This document shows, piece by piece, positions 1-7,543 of a stretch of DNA of 64,000 nt. Positions within the stretch are counted from its first letter, which is position 1. Every line of letters starts with the position of its first letter. The stretch is from assembly GCF_000691505.1 (NCBI RefSeq), contig NZ_JMIP02000014.1, forward strand, positions 605,755 to 669,754, given 5' to 3'. The notes beneath the pieces are model-generated. The model did no database searches. It was not told the DNA's origin and saw only the letters and a list, made by a program, of their open reading frames with translations. A program made the translations under genes and the position numbers. This DNA comes from Halostagnicola sp. A56. GTDB taxonomy: Archaea; Halobacteriota; Halobacteria; Halobacteriales; Natrialbaceae.

Positions 1-35
1 GAATGGGATGTTACAGAGTTAGGCCTTAGAATGAA

Positions 36-1583
36 TCAGAGCTTCCTGTTGATAAGTCCATGATATTGTTCCATCTTGTCGAGCGGCTGTGGCGACGTGA
101 GGAAGCTTATGCCTACAAAGAGGACAAAGTTGGCAACGGTCGCGACCAGGATCCCCGGAACCAGCGGTGTGACGTACGGGTTCGGGATCATCTGGAACTG
201 GAACAGTCCGAGGAGAATCGTGGCGACAGCTGGGGCGATGATCGCGGCTTCCGTGGATGCGCGCGGCCAGGCAACGGCTCCGAATAACAGCGGTAGCAGT
301 TGGACCGCCATCGCGACGACGAACAGCGCGAGCGGGGTTATCAGGCTCGAATACACGAGCGCGCCGGCGACACCGGCGAGCATCGTGGCGATGATTACGA
401 TTCTGTTCAAAACCAGTTCGCGGTCCTCGGAGAGGTCAGGACTGATGAACGCTTTGATGAAGTCACGAGAGACGGTCGCCGCCAGCACGTGTGCGTACGA
501 GTCGGTCGTGGAGACAATCGCGGCTAGAATGCCGACGAGGAACAAGGCGGCGAGACCGAACGGCATCACGTCGAACGCGAGTAGCGATGAAACCGTGTCC
601 GGATTCGTACCTTCGGAGAGCACGGTTTGTCCGTAAATACCGATGAAGCTCGTCCCGAAGACGTAGATCAACGTGAGGACCCCAACGATCATCGCGGCGA
701 CCTTGGCGAAGTTCCGTTCGGCGTCGACGGAGTACATCCGGATCCATCCCGCGGGTGAGAGCAGGGTGTTACCGATAGTGAACAGAGCGCCGACGATGAG
801 GATGACCTCAGGCGTGAACAGCCCTGTGACGCCGGGTGCTGTCGTGAATCCAGCGCGGGCATCGCCAAGGCTGTTGAAAACTTCTCCGACGCCGCCGGCG
901 TGGATTACGATGAACACGCCGAACCCACCGAGGAGGACGGTTATCAACGCTCCGTTGAACGTATCGAGGTATGCGATCCCGCGCATTCCGGTAGTAGTGA
1001 GGTGAGCCGTGACCACGAGTGCGAGCACGATGACACCCAGTTCGAACGAGACGATTCCCCCTGTGAGTATCATCAAAATCAGTCCGCCGGCGAGCAGCTG
1101 TGCGACGATGTACGTCGTGTTGAACGCGAGGCTCGCGAGCACCGTGTAGAGCCGGACCGTATCGCTCTGATAGTAGTCGCCCAGCAGGTCGCCGGGCGTC
1201 TGGTGGTCGTGTTCTTTCCCGACGACCCACATGCGCCGACCGAGGTACCAGACCGCCGGTGCGGTCACCGCGTAGCCGACGAGGATCATCGCGATGAACG
1301 AAAACCCGACAGAGTACACCGTCCCCGGAAAGCCGGCCATTCCAACGCCGCTCAAAACGGTTGCGACGAGGGTGAGCGAGGCGACGACCCACCCCAGTCC
1401 TCGAGAGGCGACGATGTGATCGGAGAGGCTGTCCGAATACCCCCGTCTCGCGAAGTGCGTGATACCGATGAAGACGATGACGTAGCAGGCCAAGATGCCG
1501 AGCGAGAGCGGGAGATTCGTCGAAATCGTCTCGGCGAGTTCCGGTGGGAGCGCCTGTATCGGAGTGATCGGGACGCTACTCAT
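36..1583 (-). CDS. Sodium:solute symporter family (SSS) permease
   Basis: A 515-residue polytopic membrane protein with about 13 hydrophobic segments and the general character of the SSS family (PanF/PutP-like), which takes up organic solutes driven by sodium. The segment beginning GVGMAGFPGTVYSVGF near residue 80 lies in the region of the family sodium-binding core. It starts 8 bp inside the end of the small upstream membrane gene, so the two are probably co-translated. It lies in the same neighbourhood as the SDR, VOC and Rieske oxygenase genes, which suggests (inference) that it imports their aromatic or carboxylic substrate. The substrate cannot be read from the sequence. Confidence 0.85.
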   Translation of the reverse strand: MSSVPITPIQALPPELAETISTNLPLSLGILACYVIVFIGITHFARRGYSDSLSDHIVASRGLGWVVASLTLVATVLSGVGMAGFPGTVYSVGFSFIAMILVGYAVTAPAVWYLGRRMWVVGKEHDHQTPGDLLGDYYQSDTVRLYTVLASLAFNTTYIVAQLLAGGLILMILTGGIVSFELGVIVLALVVTAHLTTTGMRGIAYLDTFNGALITVLLGGFGVFIVIHAGGVGEVFNSLGDARAGFTTAPGVTGLFTPEVILIVGALFTIGNTLLSPAGWIRMYSVDAERNFAKVAAMIVGVLTLIYVFGTSFIGIYGQTVLSEGTNPDTVSSLLAFDVMPFGLAALFLVGILAAIVSTTDSYAHVLAATVSRDFIKAFISPDLSEDRELVLNRIVIIATMLAGVAGALVYSSLITPLALFVVAMAVQLLPLLFGAVAWPRASTEAAIIAPAVATILLGLFQFQMIPNPYVTPLVPGILVATVANFVLFVGISFLTSPQPLDKMEQYHGLINRKL

Positions 1584-1890
1584 GCTTCGCCTCCGTTGAA
1601 TCCCCGAGGTCAGCCACCTGCTCGGACGGCTCGCTTCGAGTAAACACAGCGTAGAGACCGAGGATTACCAGCACCGACACCAGGACAACCGTCCACATCA
1701 TTACGGGGAGTCCCGCGATCAACTGGTCTCGAGTTCCGATGAACTTCATCCCGAGATATGCGATGATCGTGGTACCCGTGAAGTAGACGAGCATCATCTT
1801 CTCGGTCGAGCGCGCCGAGATACTGAATTCGTCCGGGATTTCGCTCGAGTCCGGCCGATCAACTGACCGCCATTGTTCGCTCCAAGACAT
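1576..1890 (-). CDS. Small two-TM partner of the SSS symporter
   Basis: A 104-residue protein with two predicted membrane helices (about 32-51 and 60-83), a hydrophilic acidic N-terminus and an acidic C-terminal tail. Small membrane proteins encoded just before an SSS permease are common and are presumed to be accessory subunits. Here the reading frame overlaps the symporter start by 8 bp, which supports coupled expression. A TATA-like A/T-rich stretch lies just upstream of the ATG (around 1908-1920), so a short leader is likely. No enzymatic motif is visible and no named family was recognised with certainty. Confidence 0.7.
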   Translation of the reverse strand: MSWSEQWRSVDRPDSSEIPDEFSISARSTEKMMLVYFTGTTIIAYLGMKFIGTRDQLIAGLPVMMWTVVLVSVLVILGLYAVFTRSEPSEQVADLGDSTEAKHE

Positions 1891-2102
1891 GATTTACCAC
1901 ACCTAACCGGCGACATATAAATGTACTGGTGGTGTTCGGTAATATCTGTTGCTATCCCCGCAGAAAGTGTACGATTGACGACTCGTATCGATCAACAGGC
2001 GGATTTCCCATCAAAAAAATGAGTGATAATCGCCACTCACCGCTCACAGATATCATCGAAACGTACGAATCGACCGTAACCGATAATCGATGGCGGGAAA
2101 CC

Positions 2103-2306
2103 CTACGATTGGGACTCGAGTCGTGTTGAGAGGTCGTCCATCGCTTGCCGTCTTACGTCTCGATAAACTGGACAGGCACCGTGTCGGTCCTCGGTGAGTT
2201 GCTTGACGACTGCTTGCCGGATCGCGTGTTCGCACGCCCCGGTAACCGACTTTCTATGCGGACAGTACTGACAGCATTCTAGCGGCGAGCGCTCTCGTGA
2301 AGGCAT
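2103..2306 (-). CDS. Small Cys-rich hypothetical protein
   Basis: A 67-residue ORF when started at MPSRERS rather than the longer in-frame Met at 2363. It has Cys pairs (ECCQYC, then GAC and GAC further on) within a charged helical context, a plausible small zinc-binding protein of the kind common in haloarchaea. The spacing CxxC...C...C is seen directly; metal binding is inferred. It lies between the symporter promoter and the SDR gene. A 36-codon ORF on the opposite strand (2019-2129) overlaps its end and is weaker. Confidence 0.45.
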   Translation of the reverse strand: MPSRERSPLECCQYCPHRKSVTGACEHAIRQAVVKQLTEDRHGACPVYRDVRRQAMDDLSTRLESQS

Positions 2307-2389
2307 ACGATAGCGTATGGCGAAGTTCCACTTGAATGTATGCACCGGTCGGAGGTCTGTCATGGTCGAGATCCGACAGGAGATCGTAG

Positions 2390-3217
2390 TCAGTCCGTCA
2401 TGTCCTCAGTGATGTATTCGACCGCCGAGCGGCTCACTTCAGTGATCCCGCGAACGGAGCGACCGAGGTCGGCCCGGATCACCGATCCGGTTATCGGTCG
2501 AGAGTCAGATTCGGACGCTAACAGTACGTACCCACCGGTGTAGTCGGCGGCCGACGGCGTGATATCGAGCGGGTGGTTCGTGGGATCGAACTCCTCGGCG
2601 GACACGACGCCGCGTTCGCCGCCGAGCGAGTCGGTCCCAGAGAGGTCCGTCGGCACGAATCCCGGTGCGACGGCGTTGACCCGGATCGTCGGCGCGAGTT
2701 CGAATGCAAGTTGTCGGACCAGTCCGAGAACCGCGTGCTTGGCTGGGACGTACAGAGCACCCCCGCCGTCGGATCCGAAGCTCGCTTGCGAGGCGGTAAA
2801 CACGATCCGTCCGTCGGTTTCGGCAAGTTCGGGCAGCGCCGCCTTCGCCCCCATCATGTAGCCGAGGACGTTCACGTCGAACAGTTCGCGAAAGCTCTCC
2901 TCGAGATCCTCATCGGACAGTTCCGGCAGAGAGACGTTCTGATCGAATATGCCTGCGTTCCCGACGAACACATCCAGTTTACCGAAGGTGTCGACCGTCT
3001 CGGAAACGGCGCGTTCGTTGTCGGCGACCGACGTCACGTCACCTGCAACGGTGACCACGTCGTCCCCGAACTCCGACTCGAGGTCCTCGAGTCGCTGTTC
3101 GTCGATATCCAGTACGCCAACCGATGCGCCTTCGTCGATAAACCGCTCAACCACTGCGCGTCCGAGCCCTGAGCCGCCGCCAGTGACCAGCGTAACCTGA
3201 TTGTCGAGCCAACCCAT
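2390..3217 (-). CDS. SDR oxidoreductase, cis-dihydrodiol dehydrogenase-like
   Basis: A 275-residue classical short-chain dehydrogenase. The nucleotide-binding motif TGGGSGLG is at 12-19, NAG at 87-89, and the catalytic set N116, S143, Y156 and K160 is complete (YVPAK). Asp37, at the end of beta-2, favours NAD over NADP. The overall pattern resembles BphB/HcaB dehydrogenases, which oxidise the cis-dihydrodiols produced by Rieske dioxygenases to catechols. The nearby ring-hydroxylating oxygenase genes on the other strand support that job (inference). A broader SDR role cannot be excluded. Confidence 0.8.
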   Translation of the reverse strand: MGWLDNQVTLVTGGGSGLGRAVVERFIDEGASVGVLDIDEQRLEDLESEFGDDVVTVAGDVTSVADNERAVSETVDTFGKLDVFVGNAGIFDQNVSLPELSDEDLEESFRELFDVNVLGYMMGAKAALPELAETDGRIVFTASQASFGSDGGGALYVPAKHAVLGLVRQLAFELAPTIRVNAVAPGFVPTDLSGTDSLGGERGVVSAEEFDPTNHPLDITPSAADYTGGYVLLASESDSRPITGSVIRADLGRSVRGITEVSRSAVEYITEDMTD

Positions 3218-3270
3218 TAGTTCTCACAGCGGCCGGTTGGCACTAATATCTACCGGGTATGTGACGCTCG

Positions 3271-3714
3271 TCAGTCACCGTCCGAGTCAGCAACGGGCGG
3301 CTCGTACAGTTCGACGTAATTTCCGTCCGGATCACGGGCGTACGCGATATCAGCTCCGTTACCGACGGTCTGAGGCGCGTTCACGAACTCCACCGCTGGC
3401 GTGAGTTCTTCGTAGAGACCATTGATGTCGTCGACGGTAATACAGATGTGGGCAACGCCGACATCATGTCCGTCTGCAATCTCGTGAACGACATCGTTTT
3501 CGGGAGCATCGTACGTGATCAGTTCGATCTCGAAACCACCTGCATCGAGAAAGGCGATCTCCCCCGCGACGCCATCGACGCCGACGATATCGCTCTGGAC
3601 ATCGCTCACTGGAAATCGCCTGTCGATCTCAAATCCGAGTTGATCCCTGTAGAACTCGAGAGAACGCTCTATATCCTGTACGTTCAGTCCGTAGTGTGTA
3701 GCGTGTCCGATCAT
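3271..3714 (-). CDS. VOC (glyoxalase/extradiol dioxygenase fold) protein
   Basis: A 147-residue protein with two beta-alpha-beta-beta-beta units of the vicinal-oxygen-chelate superfamily. Likely metal ligands are H7, E64, H89 and E135 (in the GNYVELYEP stretch), which gives the normal four-ligand arrangement. VOC enzymes include glyoxalase I, methylmalonyl-CoA epimerase and small extradiol dioxygenases. The location next to an SDR and divergent from a ring-hydroxylating oxygenase makes a role in aromatic breakdown, possibly ring cleavage, plausible but unproven. At 147 residues it is single-module and shorter than typical type I extradiol enzymes of about 290 residues. Confidence 0.75.
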   Translation of the reverse strand: MIGHATHYGLNVQDIERSLEFYRDQLGFEIDRRFPVSDVQSDIVGVDGVAGEIAFLDAGGFEIELITYDAPENDVVHEIADGHDVGVAHICITVDDINGLYEELTPAVEFVNAPQTVGNGADIAYARDPDGNYVELYEPPVADSDGD

Positions 3715-3843
3715 TCGTACCGATCACCGTTGAATACAGACAGTTCTTTCAAAAATATTTGGGTGGGGTGGCTTCGGAGCAGTTAGCGATCCACAACGAC
3801 TACAGCCACTGTCGCGCTGTCGCCCGGATCTCCGTGGAACAAT

Positions 3844-3855
3844 AACTAAGTAGTT
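3844..3855. promoter_or_regulatory. Small inverted repeat before the Rieske oxygenase operon
   Basis: AACTA-AG-TAGTT is a perfect 5-bp inverted repeat lying 26 bp before the ATG of the oxygenase alpha gene, where a haloarchaeal TATA element or operator would sit. It is short and may be coincidental. A regulator site is an inference from position only. Confidence 0.25.
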
Positions 3856-3881
3856 GTAACCCGCTGGATTGGTATGTATAC

Positions 3882-5255
3882 ATGTCCCACGACATAGAGC
3901 AGTCACTGTCCGCGGGCGAGTCCGGCCCACAACGGACTCGGCGAATACTCGACTCCATGGGAGAGACCCTAGAACGGGGGGAAGTTCCGATAGAGATCCT
4001 CAACGACGAAGATATCTATCAACGGGAGTTAACCGAGATATTCGGTCAGGCCTGGGTGTACGTCGGCCACGAGTCGGAGGTGCCCGAACCGGGGGATTAC
4101 CGCCAGCGGACCATTGGGGAGGACCCCTTCGTTTTCGTCCGCGACGAGCACGGCAAGATCCGAGTGCTGTTCAACAGTTGTCGCCACCGCGGTGCGAACA
4201 TCTGCCGTGCTGAGAAAGGAAACACGACTCACTTCCGCTGTCCCTATCACGGGTGGACCTACCAGAACACGGGCGATCTGGTCGGTGTGCCCCAGAAAGG
4301 TGCGGGATTCGATCACCTCGAGGCCGAGGAGCACGGACTTCGTGAGGCGCCACACGTCGATACCTACAACGGGCTGGTCTTCGCCTGTATAGCGCCTGAA
4401 GCGCCGTCGCTCGAGGAGTATCTCGGCGGAGCGACGTGGTATCTCGACATGTACTTCGACCTGATCGACATGGAAGTCGTCGGCGACCCGCAGCGCTGGG
4501 TCGTCGATGCCGACTGGAAAACGCCGACTGAGAACTTCTACGGCGATAACTACCACGTTCCGATGGGACACAAATCCGCGATCGACGTCGGAATCGGCAG
4601 CGAGACGGCCACCGGGGAAGAAGAAAGCAAACTGTACGGCATCGCCGACTGCGACGGGCATGCCTTTAGCATCTACCAGATAGAGTCGGAAAAGCCGATG
4701 TTCTGGGGCCACCCCGAACGAGTCGTCGAGACGTTCAACCACGATGCGCTTGATGACGACCAGTACGAGGTTGCACGCAAGTCGGGCGTGACCCTCGGGA
4801 CGATATTCCCGAACCTCTCCTTTATCTTCCTCGGGGGTCGCGATGATCCGAACAAAGACCCTGTCGGAACCTTCTGTCTGCGTCAGTGGCAACCCCGTGG
4901 CCCCGGTGAGATGGAGGCCTGGAACTGGATCCTCGCACCGACGGACGCGCCCGACGAATACAAAGAACGCGTCTACGAGGTCGGGATGTCGACGTTCAGC
5001 GCCGCGGGTAACTTCGAGCCAGACGATATCGGTATCTGGGACGGGATCGACGAGGCAGCGGGCAGCGTGTTCGCAGAACAGACGGAGGCGACGACGCTGT
5101 TTACGATGGGACGCGGCGAGAACACCGCAGCGACGGTCGACGATGACTGGGCCGGGCCAGGAACGGCCTACGCGAACGGCGGCGTGACCGATGAGAACCA
5201 ACTCGACTTTTACCGGAAATGGCACGAGACGATGACGACGGAGGGGGCTGAATAA
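3882..5255 (+). CDS. Rieske aromatic ring-hydroxylating oxygenase, alpha subunit
   Basis: A 457-residue catalytic subunit. The Rieske [2Fe-2S] ligands are C100, H102, C120 and H123 (CRH then CPYHGWTY). The mononuclear iron site is visible as GDNYHVPMGH: D222 is the bridging Asp and H225 and H230 are ligands, with a carboxylate at D381 or D382. The length and two-domain order match HcaE/BphA-type enzymes that add two hydroxyls to an aromatic ring. The beta subunit follows after a single base. No ferredoxin or reductase gene is adjacent, so electrons must come from elsewhere in the genome. The substrate is unknown; a phenylpropionate- or biphenyl-like compound is a guess from similarity to that subfamily. 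Confidence 0.9.
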   Translation: MSHDIEQSLSAGESGPQRTRRILDSMGETLERGEVPIEILNDEDIYQRELTEIFGQAWVYVGHESEVPEPGDYRQRTIGEDPFVFVRDEHGKIRVLFNSCRHRGANICRAEKGNTTHFRCPYHGWTYQNTGDLVGVPQKGAGFDHLEAEEHGLREAPHVDTYNGLVFACIAPEAPSLEEYLGGATWYLDMYFDLIDMEVVGDPQRWVVDADWKTPTENFYGDNYHVPMGHKSAIDVGIGSETATGEEESKLYGIADCDGHAFSIYQIESEKPMFWGHPERVVETFNHDALDDDQYEVARKSGVTLGTIFPNLSFIFLGGRDDPNKDPVGTFCLRQWQPRGPGEMEAWNWILAPTDAPDEYKERVYEVGMSTFSAAGNFEPDDIGIWDGIDEAAGSVFAEQTEATTLFTMGRGENTAATVDDDWAGPGTAYANGGVTDENQLDFYRKWHETMTTEGAE

Positions 5256-5256
5256 C

Positions 5257-5802
5257 ATGCAGGACGAGTTAGAACGCCGACGAACGCTCCGTCTCGAGTG
5301 CGAGGAGTTCCTCTATCACGCAGCGGAACTGCTTGACGATCGTCGGTTGAGCGACTGGCACGACCTCGTAACCGAGGACATCGAGTACCGAGTGCCGATT
5401 CGAACGACGCGTGAACGGTCCTCCAACACCGAGTTCAGCGAGGAGGCCTTCCATATGAAAGAGGACTGGGGAACGCTCAAGGTACGGACCGAGCGGATGT
5501 CGAGCGACTTCGCCTGGTCGGAGGACCCGCCCTCTCGGACCCGCCGGCAGGTCTCGAACGTGCGCGTAATCGACTATACGGACGACGAAATCGAACTCAA
5601 AAGCAATCTCGTCATCGTCAGGTCGCGCAAGGCCGAAACCGATCCCGATATCCTCTCGATGGAGCGTCACGATACGTTCCGTCGCGAAGAGGATGGCTAC
5701 GTTCCCGACTGGTCGGAGGGCGGAGGGCTGAAACTCGCCCGACGAACCGTGCTGCTCGACCACACGGTCATTCCGACCGACTCGCTCTCGATCATTCTAT
5801 GA
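5257..5802 (+). CDS. Ring-hydroxylating oxygenase, beta subunit
   Basis: A 181-residue small subunit of the SnoaL/NTF2-like cone fold, typical in length (160-190 residues) for the beta subunit of Rieske dioxygenases. The N-terminal helix (ECEEFLYHAAELLDDRR), the central WSEDPPSRTRRQVSNVRV stretch and the C-terminal SIIL tail are characteristic. It starts 2 bp after the alpha stop codon, so the pair is one operon, forming an alpha3beta3 complex in known family members. It carries no metal and is structural. Confidence 0.88.
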   Translation: MQDELERRRTLRLECEEFLYHAAELLDDRRLSDWHDLVTEDIEYRVPIRTTRERSSNTEFSEEAFHMKEDWGTLKVRTERMSSDFAWSEDPPSRTRRQVSNVRVIDYTDDEIELKSNLVIVRSRKAETDPDILSMERHDTFRREEDGYVPDWSEGGGLKLARRTVLLDHTVIPTDSLSIIL

Positions 5803-6254
5803 CCTCGACACGACCAATAGCTGACCCGCTCACGCTAACGGACGGCGATCTGACGGTCTCACTCTGGACACTGCAAACGCCGACTGGGGAACGGCTGATA
5901 CTCAGCGGCGAGAGCGCCGAGACGCGAGTGGACGCGCTGGCACTCGAGAGTCTCACGTGGCAAGACGACGAGGTCTTCGAAGAACTCACCTCAGAACCCC
6001 ACGAGGACGGCATGAACGCGACCGAGCCATCGGACGAGCTACAGATCAGCAACGAATATACAGTCGTCAAACTCCGGAAAGTCGAAACGACTGCCGGTCC
6101 GCGACTATCGATCACGTCTCCGAAACTGAATTACGCGTGCCGTCTCAGTCCGGCGGAACTCGACGCGCTCACGCACAAACGGATCAACTTCTTCTCCGAC
6201 CTGCTTGAGACGCCGTTTGGTCCCGAAGAGGACCAGCACCACGGCGTTCATTGA
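5799..6254 (+). CDS. Unknown protein overlapping the oxygenase beta gene
   Basis: A 151-residue acidic protein whose ATG overlaps the beta stop (ATGA), so it is almost certainly translationally coupled to the oxygenase. The N-terminal half has alternating hydrophobic and polar residues that suggest beta strands (DLTVSLWTLQT, GERLILSG). The C-terminal part ends in an amphipathic helix (LSPAELDALTHKRINFFSDLL). There is no Cys cluster for a ferredoxin and no nucleotide motif for a reductase, so it does not fill the missing electron-transfer role in an obvious way. I do not recognise the family. It may be an assembly or accessory factor of the oxygenase. Confidence 0.7.
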   Translation: MTSTRPIADPLTLTDGDLTVSLWTLQTPTGERLILSGESAETRVDALALESLTWQDDEVFEELTSEPHEDGMNATEPSDELQISNEYTVVKLRKVETTAGPRLSITSPKLNYACRLSPAELDALTHKRINFFSDLLETPFGPEEDQHHGVH

Positions 6255-6697
6255 TTGGGCACCGGATTACTGTTTATCGCTGCTCGGCTTGTTCAATTGG
6301 TACGAGCAGCGCAATGGTAACAGAACACAGCGAACAGTCGTTTCCTCGCTTCTCTCACTTGCTTAGGGATGTACAAGTACGTCTCTTGAGAAGTCAGCAA
6401 ATGACTTGGAACGGAGGATGTTCAGAGCCCTCATGATAGGGAATTACAGGGGTGTTTGTAGTTGACAAACGAATATATGAGATACCAATTACACTAATAC
6501 GGACGTAAAATATGGATGGGGAGAGGCAAAACACCGGTAGTAACGGCCGATAAAAACGTTTGTGAATCCCAAACATGGGGTGCTCACCATTGATAGCTTC
6601 AGCTAGAATCCGTTTCCAGACGGGATACTGGTAATATAACTGTCCATTATGTTTGTTATTACCAAATATTTTTATCACTAGCGTTCAATCTTGGCAC
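6255..6697. other. AT-rich intergenic region before the IclR gene
   Basis: About 440 bp with lower GC than the flanks and no convincing ORF on either strand. It contains a perfect inverted repeat at 6454-6470, a related GTTTGTgaatcccAAAC arrangement near 6557, and an AT-rich TATA-like stretch about 25 bp before the IclR ATG. It probably holds the end of the oxygenase transcript and the regulator promoter. Confidence 0.5.
6454..6470. promoter_or_regulatory. Inverted repeat GTTTGT-N5-ACAAAC, possible operator
   Basis: Perfect 6-bp arms separated by 5 bp, located between the oxygenase operon and the IclR gene. IclR regulators bind short palindromes near their own and target promoters, so this is a candidate site. 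A GTTTGT half-repeat with an inverted AAAC occurs about 100 bp further on. Binding is inferred. Confidence 0.35.
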
Positions 6698-7120
6698 ATG
6701 AGCAACAAAGACGAGGGCCGGCGGCGGATCAAATCGGTCGATCGAGCGTTTCGTATTTTGGGCGTCCTAAAAGAAGAGGGGAGTAGCGGGGTAACGGATG
6801 TTGCCAACGAACTGGATATGTCCAAAGGATCCGTACACACGTATCTGAGTACCCTCAAGCAACATGGTGCAGTGATGGAGTACAACGGAAAGTACCGTCT
6901 CGGTCTGCAGTTGCTCGAGATTGGCGAGTTCGCAAAACGACAAAACCTCGTCTACCAATGTGCTCAGGATCCGCTCGACGAATTAGCCACGGAAACGGGA
7001 GAACTCGCTCGACTCGTCGTCCAAGAACAAGGGCACGGCGTCTATCTCTACAAAATTTCTCTGTCATCTGACCGACGGGCAGAATTCTACTCGACACGCT
7101 TGTCAGACGACCCGTCCTAG
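6698..7120 (+). pseudogene. IclR-family regulator, truncated
   Basis: A 140-codon frame. The N-terminal winged helix is intact: IKSVDRAFRILGVLK, then the recognition region VANELDMSKGSVHTYLSTLKQHG and wing YRLGLQLLEIG. Effector-domain sequence begins (LARLVVQEQGHGVYLYKIS) but stops at residue 140, whereas the family is about 250 residues with the ligand pocket in the missing part. The downstream 130 bp to tRNA-His does not restore a convincing remainder in any frame. The start at 6698 (MSNKDEG) fits a TATA-like ATTTTTATCA about 25 bp upstream. It is either a broken regulator or a DNA-binding-only short form. Confidence 0.7.
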
Positions 7121-7255
7121 GCCACGCTATTGTTTCTGCTCACCGAGAACGCGCCACCGACCCACGTCCTCGTTTTCGGCGCCGACTGCTATCCGCTCCC
7201 GTCACGAACCGAGTCGTAACGTATTTTAATCCCAGCCAACTACTTCAGGTTGCGT

Positions 7256-7329
7256 GTCCGGGTTGGGGTAGTGGACTATCCTTCAGCCTTGTGGAGGCTG
7301 AGACGCGGGTTCAATTCTCGCACCTGGAC
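7256..7329 (+). tRNA. tRNA-His (GTG anticodon)
   Basis: Cloverleaf folded by hand. The acceptor stem TCCGGGT (7257-7263) pairs with ACCTGGA (7322-7328), and G-1 at 7256 faces C73 at 7329, the hallmark of tRNA-His. The D stem is GGGT/ATCC and the anticodon stem CAGCC/GGCTG, with loop TTGTGGA giving anticodon GTG. The T arm is GCGGG-TTCAATT-CTCGC. No CCA is encoded and no intron is present. A TATA-like GTATTTTAAT lies about 30 bp upstream, and CTTTT just after the 3' end could terminate transcription. Confidence 0.93.
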
Positions 7330-7543
7330 CTTTTCGCTGGGAATGGACGTGAGCGGCGAAACGGAACGGAAGAATGTAACCGTACCAGCCGCGCGCACCG
7401 ATCGAGTACGGGAGCCGATAAACTAATCCCTGACCGCGTCGGAAACGGGGATTCTCAAGCGAACCCGCATCGAGTGCATCTGGGAGAGCAGCGTTCGACG
7501 GGAACGCCGACGAGTCACGTGGCCAGCGAAGTTCGTTTAGAGG

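Noticed and set aside
2019..2129. 36-codon plus-strand ORF (MSDNRHSPLTDII)
   Set aside because: Too short to support, overlaps the end of a better minus-strand ORF, and no family recognised.
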